Source: Postechiella sp039985655 (GTDB lineage Bacteria; Bacteroidota; Bacteroidia; Flavobacteriales; Flavobacteriaceae). Taken from it: a DNA stretch of 64,000 bases. Location: positions 1 to 64,000 of the forward strand of contig JBDWSF010000016.1 in NCBI GenBank assembly GCA_039985655.1, in the 5' to 3' direction. This document shows, piece by piece, positions 36,662 to 44,816 of the stretch (position 1 is the stretch's first letter; the number at the start of each line of letters is the position of its first letter). A program made the translations under genes and the position numbers. Under the pieces are notes generated by a model. The model saw nothing but the letters and a program-made list of their open reading frames with translations. It was not told the origin of the DNA and did no database searches.

Positions 36662-37696
36662 ATGAAAAAAGGAATCTTACTAGTCAACCTTGGTTCTCCC
36701 GATAGTCCAACCCCTAAAGATGTAAAAAAATATTTAGGTGAGTTTTTAATGGACGAGCGCGTTATTGATATTCCGCTTCTTGCAAGAACAGCATTAGTTA
36801 AAGGTATTATATTAAATACACGCCCAAAACAATCGGCGGCAGCCTATAAAAAAATATGGTGGGATGAAGGTTCTCCGTTAATTGTATTATCCGAAAGGCT
36901 CCAAAATAAAATACAGCAACAGGTAGATATTCCTGTAAGTCTTGCCATGCGTTATGGCAACTTAACGATTAAAAAAGGATTACAAGAATTAGTAGATAAA
37001 GGTGTGGAAGAAGTCTTATTATTCCCTTTATATCCGCAGTTTGCTATGGCAACTACTGAAACTATTACGGTTTTAGCTGAAGAACTTCGCCAAGCCCATT
37101 TTCCAAATTTAAAAATAGAATCTGTTCCAGCATTTTATAATAAACCGGATTATATAGAAGTGCTTGCCAATTCTATAAAAAATCATTTAGAGGATAAAAA
37201 CTACGAGCACATATTATTCTCATATCATGGTGTTCCAGAACGCCATATACGTAAAAGCGATGTTACCCAATCGCATTGTAAAATAGATAAGAGTTGTTGT
37301 ATTACACCAAGCAAAGCACACGAATTTTGCTATAAACACCAATGCTTAGAAGTAACACGTTTGGTTGCTGATAAACTAAAATTCGAAGAAGACACGTATT
37401 CAACATCCTTTCAATCACGTTTAGGTTTCGACCCTTGGTTACAACCTTACACAGACAGAACTATAGAGCGTTTAGGAAAACGAGGTGTTAAAAGTATAGC
37501 GATCGTAACTCCTGCATTTGTAAGTGATTGTTTAGAAACTCTAGAAGAAATCGCCATGGAAGGTCAAGAGTTATTTCACGAAGTTGGTGGAAAAGATTTT
37601 ACAACGGTACCGTGTTTAAATGATGATAAAGCATTTGTAGAGCTGCTCTCAAAATGGATTACAACTTGGTCAAAAACTCCAATAGAAATAGCATAA
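36662..37696 (+). CDS. hemH: Ferrochelatase
   Basis: 344 residues. Inserts Fe(II) into protoporphyrin IX, the last haem step. Start 'MKKGILLVNLGSPDSPTPKD' and 'EFLMDERVIDIP' are typical; the catalytic His is in 'LFSYHGVPERH'; 'SFQSRLGFDPWLQPYTD' and 'VVTPAFVSDCLETLEE'-like text follow (here 'IVTPAFVSDCLETLEEI'). Between ~210 and 240 there is a Cys-rich insert ('SHCKIDKSCC...EFCYKHQC') of the sort that binds [2Fe-2S] in some bacterial ferrochelatases. ATG 36662 is preferred to an upstream TTG that would run through the promoter. hemJ follows 3 bases later, so the last two haem steps are co-expressed. Confidence 0.95.
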   Translation: MKKGILLVNLGSPDSPTPKDVKKYLGEFLMDERVIDIPLLARTALVKGIILNTRPKQSAAAYKKIWWDEGSPLIVLSERLQNKIQQQVDIPVSLAMRYGNLTIKKGLQELVDKGVEEVLLFPLYPQFAMATTETITVLAEELRQAHFPNLKIESVPAFYNKPDYIEVLANSIKNHLEDKNYEHILFSYHGVPERHIRKSDVTQSHCKIDKSCCITPSKAHEFCYKHQCLEVTRLVADKLKFEEDTYSTSFQSRLGFDPWLQPYTDRTIERLGKRGVKSIAIVTPAFVSDCLETLEEIAMEGQELFHEVGGKDFTTVPCLNDDKAFVELLSKWITTWSKTPIEIA

Positions 37697-37699
37697 ATT

Positions 37700-38248
37700 A
37701 TGGAATATTACGCTTATATAAAATCGCTTCACCTTATTTTTGTAATTACATGGTTTGCAGGGCTATTTTATATTCCGCGGTTATTCGTTTATCAAATCGA
37801 AGCTTTTCATAAACCCTCTCCAGATAAAGAAATTTTAGGGAAACAGCTCAAATTAATGGCAAAACGCTTGTGGTATATCATTACATGGCCATCAGCAATT
37901 CTAGCTACATTATTCGCCGTTTGGTTACTTATTTTACTTCCTAGTTGGTTAAAAGAACCTTGGATGCATGTCAAACTTGGTTTTGTACTTCTACTCATTA
38001 TTTATCATCTAAAAACCCATCAATATTTTAAACAATTACAAAACGATGTGGTAAAAAAAACATCGAGTTTTATGCGAATCTGGAACGAAGGTGCTACATT
38101 CATTCTTTTTGCAGTCGTATTTTTGGTCGTCTTAAAAAGCGCTATCAATTGGGTTTGGGGCGTTATTGGTATACTCGTTTTGGGGGTTCTTATCATGCTT
38201 GGGTTTAAAGTATATAAGCGTATTCGTCAAAAAAACCCGGAAGCTTAA
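37700..38248 (+). CDS. hemJ: HemJ-type protoporphyrinogen IX oxidase (CopD-like membrane protein)
   Basis: 182 residues with four to five membrane helices. 'YAYIKSLHLIFVITWFAGLF' and 'YIPRLFVYQIEAFHKPSPD' match the HemJ family, which oxidises protoporphyrinogen IX to protoporphyrin IX in the inner membrane; the conserved His of 'SLHLIF' is a haem-ligand candidate. The gene begins 3 bases after hemH, so oxidation and iron insertion are encoded together. The C-terminus is basic ('KVYKRIRQKN'). Confidence 0.88.
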   Translation: MEYYAYIKSLHLIFVITWFAGLFYIPRLFVYQIEAFHKPSPDKEILGKQLKLMAKRLWYIITWPSAILATLFAVWLLILLPSWLKEPWMHVKLGFVLLLIIYHLKTHQYFKQLQNDVVKKTSSFMRIWNEGATFILFAVVFLVVLKSAINWVWGVIGILVLGVLIMLGFKVYKRIRQKNPEA

Positions 38249-38427
38249 ATTATATTTTTTTAGCGCTATCAAAATAGTTGGCGTTCTGCTATATCTTTTT
38301 AAAACGTTTTTCATCTGTAAAAAAGCAATTTATACTTCAAGAAAAAATAAGCGAATAAAGATTTGTAGCTTGAATATTTACTTGATTAATCCATAGAATT
38401 CCTTAACACAAATCCCAATAATTTGAC

Positions 38428-38435
38428 TAAATTTG
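38428..38435 (+). promoter_or_regulatory. -10 box TAAATTTG of pheS
   Basis: Matches TAnnTTTG, 22 bases before the pheS ATG at 38458. Confidence 0.5.
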
Positions 38436-38457
38436 CATTCATTTTTGAAATGACGTT

Positions 38458-39477
38458 ATGATAGATAAGATAAAAGACCTTATAGCTGAAGCCGAAGCAT
38501 TTAAAGCGCAAACCAAAGAAGAAGTTGAAGCTTATAGAATAAAGCTTTTAGGACAAAAAGGGATTGTAAAACAATACTTTGCTGAGTTTAAAAACGTAGC
38601 GAAAGACCAAAAAAAAGAATTTGGTCAAGTCATTAATGCTTTAAAGAAAACAGCTGAAGACAAGGTAAACACTTTAAAATCTGAATTAGAAGATAAGGAA
38701 GAGGAGAATGGTATTTATGGCGATTTATCACGCCCAGGAGCACCTGTTCAAATTGGGGCACGTCATCCCATATCTATTGTAAAAAACCAAATTACAGATA
38801 TCTTTTCTCGTATCGGTTTTAATGTTAGTGAGGGGCCAGAAATAGAAGACGACTGGCATAACTTTACGGCCTTAAACTTACCTGAATATCATCCAGCACG
38901 TGATATGCAGGATACTTTTTTTATACAAACAAACCCTGATATTTTATTGCGTACGCACACCAGTTCTGTGCAAGTACGTTATATGGAAAACAACCAACCG
39001 CCTATACGTACTATATCGCCAGGCAGAGTATATCGTAACGAAGCTATTTCGGCGCGTTCTCATTGTTTTTTCCATCAAGTGGAAGGTTTGTATATCGATA
39101 AAGACGTCAGTTTTGCAGATTTAAAACAAACGCTTCAACATTTTACAACCGAAATGTTTGGGAAATCTAAAATACGCTTACGTCCTTCTTACTTCCCTTT
39201 TACTGAACCGAGTGCAGAAATTGATGTGTATTGGGGCTTAGAAACCGAAACTGATTATAAAATCACTAAAGGTACGGGTTGGTTAGAAATTGGGGGCTGC
39301 GGTATGGTAGATCCTAACGTTTTAGAAAATTGCAAAATAGACCCAACGGAATATTCGGGATTTGCTTTTGGCGTAGGAATTGATCGTATTGCGATGTTAT
39401 TACACCAAATAGGAGATATTCGTTTATTAAGCGAAAACGATGTTCGTTTTTTAGAGCAGTTTAAGTCGGCTTTATAA
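38458..39477 (+). CDS. pheS: Phenylalanine--tRNA ligase alpha subunit
   Basis: 339 residues. Charges tRNA-Phe as part of an alpha2beta2 enzyme; pheT is not adjacent, as is common in Bacteroidota. N-terminal coiled coil ~1-85, then class II catalytic motifs: 'HPISIVKNQITDIFSRIGF', 'GPEIEDDWHNFTALNLPEYH', 'RTHTSSVQVRYM' (motif 2 region), 'FRxVxFPFTEPSAEIDVYW'-like text and motif 3 'GFAFGVGIDRIAMLLHQIGD'. It ends 6 bases inside the convergent gene at 39472. Confidence 0.96.
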   Translation: MIDKIKDLIAEAEAFKAQTKEEVEAYRIKLLGQKGIVKQYFAEFKNVAKDQKKEFGQVINALKKTAEDKVNTLKSELEDKEEENGIYGDLSRPGAPVQIGARHPISIVKNQITDIFSRIGFNVSEGPEIEDDWHNFTALNLPEYHPARDMQDTFFIQTNPDILLRTHTSSVQVRYMENNQPPIRTISPGRVYRNEAISARSHCFFHQVEGLYIDKDVSFADLKQTLQHFTTEMFGKSKIRLRPSYFPFTEPSAEIDVYWGLETETDYKITKGTGWLEIGGCGMVDPNVLENCKIDPTEYSGFAFGVGIDRIAMLLHQIGDIRLLSENDVRFLEQFKSAL

Positions 39478-40191
39478 TTCTGTAAAAATTTTAGAATCAA
39501 ATTCCTGTTTTACAACAACATTTTTTGGTCCGAAATCACTTCTATTAAAAGATAATAAAATATTTCCTGCTTTTTGATAATTATCCCATGGTTTAGAAAA
39601 CTTAGGCTCAGTATCATTAAAGTTTTTAAAGAATTCCCATTGTTTTATTAGGTGCTTGTTTTGATCTACATACACCACGTATTTGTTGTTTGGCGTTACA
39701 CCTACATTATTAAATGTTAATTGTAAAATATCTGCTTTTTCACCATCTGGTAGTGTGCCTTCTTTTACGTAAGTAAATGTTGTTCCTGGATCTTGTAATT
39801 TCCATGGCATAACGAGCCAATACGAATCGTTAATCCACCAATTCTTTGCTTGCCTGAGAAGTTTTTTTGTTTTGTTTTCGTCTGTAATTAGTACCTTGTT
39901 TTTAAATGCTTTTCCAGTTTGACTATTTATATTGACTAAAACGACAAGGTTTTCTTTGGGGTTTTCTATCCTTACATCGCCTGCCCATTTGTTCCAGTAT
40001 AAAATGCGTTTTCCAAAATCCCATTTTATAAAACGGGTGTTATTATAATGCTCTACGCCTCCCATAGCTTTAACGACTTTATGGGCAATAGTACTAGCCT
40101 TTTCTATATTTGATTGGGCTTGTAATAATGAAAAAGACATCATTAAAACAGCAATCGTAATATATTTTTTAAGTGAAAAAAGAGGTTTCAT
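39472..40191 (-). CDS. Exported protein of unknown function, possible LolA-like fold
   Basis: 239 residues. Signal peptide 1-25 ('SFSLLQA-QS'). The mature part starts 'IEKASTIAHKVVKAMGGVEHY', then alternating beta strands with many Trp/Tyr ('GKRILYWNKWAGDVRIE', 'NWWINDSYWLVMPWKLQDPG', 'KYVVYVDQNKHLIKQWEF'). This pattern resembles the DUF6503/outer-membrane lipoprotein-sorting-like family of flavobacteria; the assignment is tentative. The last 6 bases overlap the convergent pheS. Confidence 0.7.
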   Translation of the reverse strand: MKPLFSLKKYITIAVLMMSFSLLQAQSNIEKASTIAHKVVKAMGGVEHYNNTRFIKWDFGKRILYWNKWAGDVRIENPKENLVVLVNINSQTGKAFKNKVLITDENKTKKLLRQAKNWWINDSYWLVMPWKLQDPGTTFTYVKEGTLPDGEKADILQLTFNNVGVTPNNKYVVYVDQNKHLIKQWEFFKNFNDTEPKFSKPWDNYQKAGNILLSFNRSDFGPKNVVVKQEFDSKIFTEL

Positions 40192-40246
40192 AATATTTTT
40201 TGATTTTATTTTTTGGAAAAATTGATATTATTGTTTATGATCTTAT

Positions 40247-40274
40247 ACCAATTCTGTATTGGTATTACTATAAA
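40247..40274. repeat. Solitary end of the 158-bp inverted-repeat element
   Basis: ACCAATTCTGTATTGGTATT plus ACTATAAA matches the left end of the element at 44934-45091 at 25 of 28 bases. Confidence 0.6.
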
Positions 40275-40328
40275 CGAATTTAAAGTTTTTACTGTTATAA
40301 AACTAATCGTCTGGAATGATAAAAACTT

Positions 40329-40336
40329 GTATTTTT
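40329..40336 (+). promoter_or_regulatory. -10 box TATTTTTG upstream of the 131-aa gene
   Basis: Matches TAnnTTTG, 44 bases before the ATG at 40381. Confidence 0.5.
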
Positions 40337-40380
40337 GCGGTTGGAAGTTTATTAAGAATTAAATACGATCCATTTTTAAA

Positions 40381-40776
40381 ATGAAAAAAGATATAGTGAT
40401 ACCTAAAGTTTCAGGCGTATATGTTGCGGTGGTAAATGAATACAACACCATTTATAAAACTCAAGATTGGAACGCTTATATTATTAATGAGAAGGATGTA
40501 GATTTAGACATGGTACTTATTGTAACTGGTGGGCATTCTGAAACTAAAACGACTTCTGTTTTTAGAAAAAAATTGGATAAGCTTCCTAAAAAAAGTTATG
40601 CAAAAATAGAATTGATGCAGGAGGATTTGTTTGCTTTAAATAACACATTTAAAGTCACCTTTTTTGAAGGTAATACAATGTTTGACAAAACGTATTTATT
40701 TAGAAAGAACACTATTAATTTACAGGCCTTACAGACTATTCCTTTAATGGAAGCGCGTGGTGTTTTGGTGAAGTAA
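40381..40776 (+). CDS. Conserved hypothetical protein (131 aa)
   Basis: Soluble, no signal peptide or membrane helix. Text such as 'DWNAYIINEKDVDLDMVLIV' and 'KKSYAKIELMQEDLFALNN' is typical of a small protein conserved in flavobacteria; relatives may carry a misleading 'phenylalanyl-tRNA synthetase' label, but it has no class II synthetase motif. It has its own -10 box. Function unknown. Confidence 0.75.
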   Translation: MKKDIVIPKVSGVYVAVVNEYNTIYKTQDWNAYIINEKDVDLDMVLIVTGGHSETKTTSVFRKKLDKLPKKSYAKIELMQEDLFALNNTFKVTFFEGNTMFDKTYLFRKNTINLQALQTIPLMEARGVLVK

Positions 40777-40873
40777 TAACCAATTCTATATTTCTTAATA
40801 TAATCGTTGATAGCTGATTGGTTACTGCAAACTGCAGACTGACCTGCGTTAGGGATTTCTATGGTTTATCCAA

Positions 40874-41107
40874 CTAAATACTCATGTTTTTTTGATACAT
40901 TCTATTCTTTTTAACGCATGTAAACACACGTAATACTATTTTGTTTCTAATAGCATTAATAACGGACATTTTATTTTTGCCTTGTTCGACTTTACGATTA
41001 AAAAAATCTTGCATTTCTCCTTTCATTCTTATAGTAGATAATGCTGCCATGTATAAAAGTGTTTTCATGTTATGATCTGCCATTTTTGACACTTTTGATT
41101 TACTATT
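40874..41107 (-). pseudogene. IS110-family transposase, C-terminal remnant
   Basis: The open frame (minus strand) begins after an in-frame TGA at 41110 and reads SKSKVSKMADHNMKTLLYMA, then 'ALSTIRMKGEMQDFFNRK', 'GKNKMSVINAIRNKIVLRVF' and a short tail. This matches the C-terminal Transposase_20 region of IS110-like enzymes ('SKxGNxxLRxxLYMAA' pattern). The N-terminal DEDD catalytic domain is absent, since upstream DNA runs directly into metG. It is a dead fragment marking an old insertion. Confidence 0.75.
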
Positions 41108-41150
41108 TCACACTTGTTCCTTAAGTGTATTGAAAAGGAACTACCCACTT

Positions 41151-43259
41151 TTAACTTACCACAAAACCATTGCCAACACGATGACCTTTTTCATCAGGGT
41201 TCACAAACACCAATTTACCATCGGGAGTTTCAGTCATTAAAATCATACCCTCACTTTCTACACCTCTCAATGCTCTTGGAGCTAAATTCACTAAAACAGT
41301 TACACGTTTTCCAACAACTTCTTCGGCAGTAAAACTTTCTGCTATCCCCGAAACGATGGTACGCACATCAATGCCTGTATCCACTTTTAAAACCAATAAC
41401 TTCTTAGCTTTTGGCATTTTTTCGGCTTCAATAATAGTCCCAACACGCATATCTAATTTGGTGAAATCGTCAAAAGTAATCGTTTCTTTTTGAGGCTCTA
41501 CAACGGCATTTGCTATTTCGTTTACTTTTTTACTAGTTTCTAATTTATCTAATTGCGCTTGAATGGTAGCATCTTCTATTTTAGAAAATAACAATTCTGC
41601 TTTTCCTATTAGATGTTCTGCAGGAAGTAAAACTTCTTTTGTGCTCACTTCATTCCATTGTGTTGCTTCGACAAGCTCAGCATGACTTTCTAAATCCTTT
41701 TTGTTTTTCGTTGTTAAATTGAGGATATTCTTCAATTTCTCAGAAGTAAACGGTAAAAACGGCTCGCTTAACGTTGCTAAAGCACTAGCTATTTGAAGTG
41801 CCACATACATAATTGTTTTTGTGCGTTCTTCATCAACTTTAATCACTTTCCAAGGTTCTGCATCGGCTAAATACTTGTTTCCTAAGCGGGCTAAATTCAT
41901 TAATTCTTGTCCAGCTTCTCTAAAACGATAACGCTCTATAGAACTCGCAATTACATTTGGATATGCTTTTATCGAAGCCAAAGTCTCTTCATCAACTTTT
42001 AATAAATCGTTTGGAGTTGGCACAACACCTTCGTAATATTTGTTAGTTAAAACCACAACACGGTTAATAAAATTACCAAAAATGGCAACCAATTCGTTAT
42101 TATTTCTAGCTTGAAAATCTTTCCAAGTAAAATCGTTATCCTTAGTCTCTGGCGCATTAGCTGTTAATGTATAACGTAGCACATCTTGCTGACCAGGAAA
42201 ATCTTTTAAATATTCTGGTAACCAAACCGCCCAATTTTTAGACGTCGAAAGTTTATTCCCTTCTAAATTTAAAAACTCATTTGCTGGCACATTTTCGGGT
42301 AATATATAAGTCCCTTCTGCTTTAAGCATTGCTGGAAAAATAATACAGTGAAACACGATATTATCTTTACCAATAAAGTGTACTAATTTGGTGTCTTTAT
42401 CTTTCCAATACGGTTCCCAATCTTTTCCTTCGCGTGCTGCCCATTCTTTGGTTGATGAGATATATCCAATTGGTGCATCAAACCACACGTAAAGCACTTT
42501 ACCTTCTCCGCCTTCGGCAGGAACAGGAATTCCCCAATCTAAATCTCTTGTTACGGCGCGTGGACGTAAACCATCGTCAATCCAAGATTTACATTGTCCG
42601 TAAACATTAGGTTTCCAATCTTTTTTATGACCTTCTAAAATCCATTCTTTTAGAAACGCTTCATGTTTGTCTAGTGGTAAAAACCAGTGTTTTGTTTGTT
42701 TTAATGTTGGTACATTTCCTGTTAATGCTGACTTCGGATTTATTAAATCTGTAGCATTATGACTTGTTCCACAATTTTCACATTGATCGCCATAACTCTC
42801 TTCGTTTCCACATTTAGGACAGGTTCCTACAACAAATCGATCTGCTAAAAACTGATTGGCTTCGGCATCATATAATTGTTCTGTAATTTCTTCTATAAAT
42901 TCACCTTTAGCATTTAAAGTTTCGAAAAACTCTGAAGCGGTATCATGATGAATTTTTGCAGATGTACGTGAATAATTGTCAAATGTAATTCCGAATTCTT
43001 TAAAAGACTGCTTTATAATTGCATGATATTTATCTACAATATCTTGCGGCGTTACTCCCTCATTTTTTGCTTTTATAGTAATAGGAACACCATGTTCGTC
43101 ACTTCCTCCAATAAAAAGCACATCGTTTCCTGTTAAACGTAAAAAACGCGCATAAATATCGGCTGGTACATAAACGCCTGCCAAATGCCCAATATGAATG
43201 GGACCGTTAGTATAAGGTAATGCAGAGGTAATGGTATATCTTTTTGGTGAGCTCATCAA
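41151..43259 (-). CDS. metG: Methionine--tRNA ligase, with an in-frame repeat insertion
   Basis: 702 residues. Charges tRNA-Met. 'ALPYTNGPIHIGHLAG' is the HIGH motif; zinc knuckle 'CPKCGNEESYGDQCENCG'; 'LSTSKNWAVW' is the KMSKS equivalent; the anticodon-binding helical domain runs to ~510, and a C-terminal tRNA-binding OB domain ('FDDFTKLDMRVGTIIEAEKM') covers ~590-702. Between them residues ~525-532 read 'SHAELVEA', encoded by a copy of a dispersed intergenic repeat (41664-41686). The insert lies in a linker, so activity is probably kept. M2 is an equally good start. Confidence 0.95.
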   Translation of the reverse strand: MMSSPKRYTITSALPYTNGPIHIGHLAGVYVPADIYARFLRLTGNDVLFIGGSDEHGVPITIKAKNEGVTPQDIVDKYHAIIKQSFKEFGITFDNYSRTSAKIHHDTASEFFETLNAKGEFIEEITEQLYDAEANQFLADRFVVGTCPKCGNEESYGDQCENCGTSHNATDLINPKSALTGNVPTLKQTKHWFLPLDKHEAFLKEWILEGHKKDWKPNVYGQCKSWIDDGLRPRAVTRDLDWGIPVPAEGGEGKVLYVWFDAPIGYISSTKEWAAREGKDWEPYWKDKDTKLVHFIGKDNIVFHCIIFPAMLKAEGTYILPENVPANEFLNLEGNKLSTSKNWAVWLPEYLKDFPGQQDVLRYTLTANAPETKDNDFTWKDFQARNNNELVAIFGNFINRVVVLTNKYYEGVVPTPNDLLKVDEETLASIKAYPNVIASSIERYRFREAGQELMNLARLGNKYLADAEPWKVIKVDEERTKTIMYVALQIASALATLSEPFLPFTSEKLKNILNLTTKNKKDLESHAELVEATQWNEVSTKEVLLPAEHLIGKAELLFSKIEDATIQAQLDKLETSKKVNEIANAVVEPQKETITFDDFTKLDMRVGTIIEAEKMPKAKKLLVLKVDTGIDVRTIVSGIAESFTAEEVVGKRVTVLVNLAPRALRGVESEGMILMTETPDGKLVFVNPDEKGHRVGNGFVVS
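41664..41686 (-). repeat. Dispersed 'TGAGCTTGTCGAA' repeat arm inside metG
   Basis: Minus-strand GTCATGCTGAGCTTGTCGAA plus GCA. Near-identical arms occur between genes at ~28517 (GTCAGGTTGAGCTTGTCGAA) and ~36463 (GTCATATTGAGCTTGTCGAA). In metG it is read in frame as SHAELVEA. Confidence 0.75.
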
Positions 43260-43279
43260 TGTAAAAATTATATTATATC

Positions 43280-43360
43280 GTCATTGAGAAAGAATAACGC
43301 TGCGACAATCTATTGAATACTTATAATTAATACAGATGACTTCGCTTCTCTCGTAATGAC
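43280..43360. repeat. Palindromic intergenic repeat between metG and the S66 peptidase gene
   Basis: Left arm GTCATTGAGAAAGAATAACG..GACAATCT (43280-43311) and right arm AGATGACTTCG..CTCGTAATGAC (43334-43360) are imperfect inverted copies separated by ~22 bases. A further arm is visible at ~8858-8890. Similar GTCATTGCGAG-type palindromes are common between flavobacterial genes. Confidence 0.55.
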
Positions 43361-43378
43361 CGTGTCATTTTGAAGCCG

Positions 43379-43386
43379 TAAAAGTA
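43379..43386 (-). promoter_or_regulatory. Possible -10 box TACTTTTA of metG
   Basis: Seven of eight to TAnnTTTG on the minus strand, about 120 bases before the metG start, on the far side of the palindromic repeat. The repeat would then be in the metG leader. Confidence 0.3.
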
Positions 43387-43430
43387 AGCATTTTGGGAGC
43401 TATTTAGAAAAAAAATGTACATTTACAATT

Positions 43431-44450
43431 ATGTCAAAAAACCTACTAATTTCAACTTTGTTTTGTGCTGTTCTATTTTTCGGAATACAAACCATTTCTG
43501 CGCAAAAGAAAGTGTTACAAAAACAGAATACAGCTTTGAAACAACCACCATACTTAAAAGCAGGCGATACCGTTGCTATTGTTGCACCTTCGGGAATTTT
43601 AAAAAACAGGACAGGCGAAATAGAACGCGCCAAAACACTTTTAAAAAGTTGGGGATTGCATACTGTGGTTGGTAAACATGTTTTTAATCAAGACCATCAT
43701 TTTGCAGGTACTGATGATGAGCGTTGCGAAGATTTTCAGAATGCTTTAGATGATCCAAAAATTAGTGCTATTTGGTGCGCACGTGGCGGCTATGGGGCTG
43801 TTCGGGTTTTAGATAAGCTTGATTATTCTAAATTTAAAATGAATCCGAAATGGATTATCGGTTATTCTGATATTACAGCATTACATAATCAAGTTCATAA
43901 TTTAGGCTTTCAGTCCATTCATGCCATGATGTGTACGAGTTTACAAGATCATACCGAAACCATTAAAGAAACGATTTCTACATTTAAAGATGCGCTTTTT
44001 GGACAACCTTTAACTTACAAGCTAACAACATCAAAATACAATAAACAAGGTACTATTACAGCGCCTATAATCGGAGGAAATTTAACTATTTTACATACCA
44101 TGTTAGGTTCTAAGACAAGTATTGATCCTTCTGGAAAAATACTTTTTATTGAAGAAATAGGTGAATACAAATACCATATAGATCGCATGTTGCAAAGTTT
44201 AAAACGTGCTGGTTATTTTGATAATTGTAAAGGGGTTATTATTGGCGATTTTACTAGAATAAAAAAGAACACGACACCCTGGGGAACTTCTATTGAACAA
44301 CTCATTTTAGATGTTTTAGAAGACTACAATTTCCCTATAGTTTTTAATATGCATGCAGGTCACGCCAAGGATAACAGAGCGTTAATTCTAGGCAAAAGTG
44401 TTGATTTAACGGTAAATAACATACAATCAACCATTATTTTTAACAATTAG
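43431..44450 (+). CDS. Exported LD-carboxypeptidase (peptidase S66, LdcA family)
   Basis: 339 residues. Removes the terminal D-Ala from tetrapeptide stems of peptidoglycan. Catalytic triad candidates are Ser in 'WIIGYSDITALHN', Glu in 'LFIEEIGEYKYHIDRML' and His in 'NMHAGHAKDNRAL'; 'ARGGYGAVRVLD' is also typical. Residues 1-24 (MSKNLLISTLFCAVLFFGIQ, then TISA-QK) form a signal peptide, so this form should act in the periplasm, unlike the cytoplasmic E. coli enzyme. Confidence 0.9.
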   Translation: MSKNLLISTLFCAVLFFGIQTISAQKKVLQKQNTALKQPPYLKAGDTVAIVAPSGILKNRTGEIERAKTLLKSWGLHTVVGKHVFNQDHHFAGTDDERCEDFQNALDDPKISAIWCARGGYGAVRVLDKLDYSKFKMNPKWIIGYSDITALHNQVHNLGFQSIHAMMCTSLQDHTETIKETISTFKDALFGQPLTYKLTTSKYNKQGTITAPIIGGNLTILHTMLGSKTSIDPSGKILFIEEIGEYKYHIDRMLQSLKRAGYFDNCKGVIIGDFTRIKKNTTPWGTSIEQLILDVLEDYNFPIVFNMHAGHAKDNRALILGKSVDLTVNNIQSTIIFNN

Positions 44451-44502
44451 AAGATTATGTTATAAAATTGAGGGCAAACATTAACTCAATAACATAAATT
44501 CT

Positions 44503-44757
44503 ATGAATAAAAAATTACAATTATTAGCAGTAGCTATTATGCTTTTACTTTCATTTAATGTAAAAGCAGATACCATTAAAAGTTCAGCATTGAACCTTAA
44601 CAACCCTGATGTTCGTAAATGCTTATTAGAAGCATCTGAAACTGACGGATGGAAATTATTATCAGTTTATTTAAACGCTGACGAAAAATTAGTAATGATT
44701 TTTGATAAAGGAGCAGATTCAAAAGTTTACACAAGTAAACAAGCACTTTCTCTTTAA
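44503..44757 (+). CDS. Small exported protein of unknown function (84 aa)
   Basis: Signal peptide 1-22 ('LLSFNVKA-DT') followed by a ~60-residue acidic mature domain ('NPDVRKCLLEASETDGWKLL', 'LNADEKLVMIFDKG') with one Cys. No family recognised. A strong terminator directly follows and there is 52 bases to the peptidase upstream, so it may be co-transcribed with it. Confidence 0.7.
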   Translation: MNKKLQLLAVAIMLLLSFNVKADTIKSSALNLNNPDVRKCLLEASETDGWKLLSVYLNADEKLVMIFDKGADSKVYTSKQALSL

Positions 44758-44776
44758 AAAAATCAATTTAGTAAAT

Positions 44777-44816
44777 AAAAAACCAACTATGCGTTATCGT
44801 TTAGTTGGTTTTTTGT
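44777..44816 (+). terminator. Terminator after the 84-aa gene
   Basis: Stem AAAACCAACTA / TAGTTGGTTTT with a 12-base loop and a T6 run. The stem shares the core AAAACCAACTA with the terminator at 57134-57168. Confidence 0.78.

Noticed and set aside
40381..40776. 131-aa protein as a phenylalanyl-tRNA synthetase piece
   Set aside because: It has no synthetase motifs; a full pheS is present nearby and the resemblance is only by neighbourhood.
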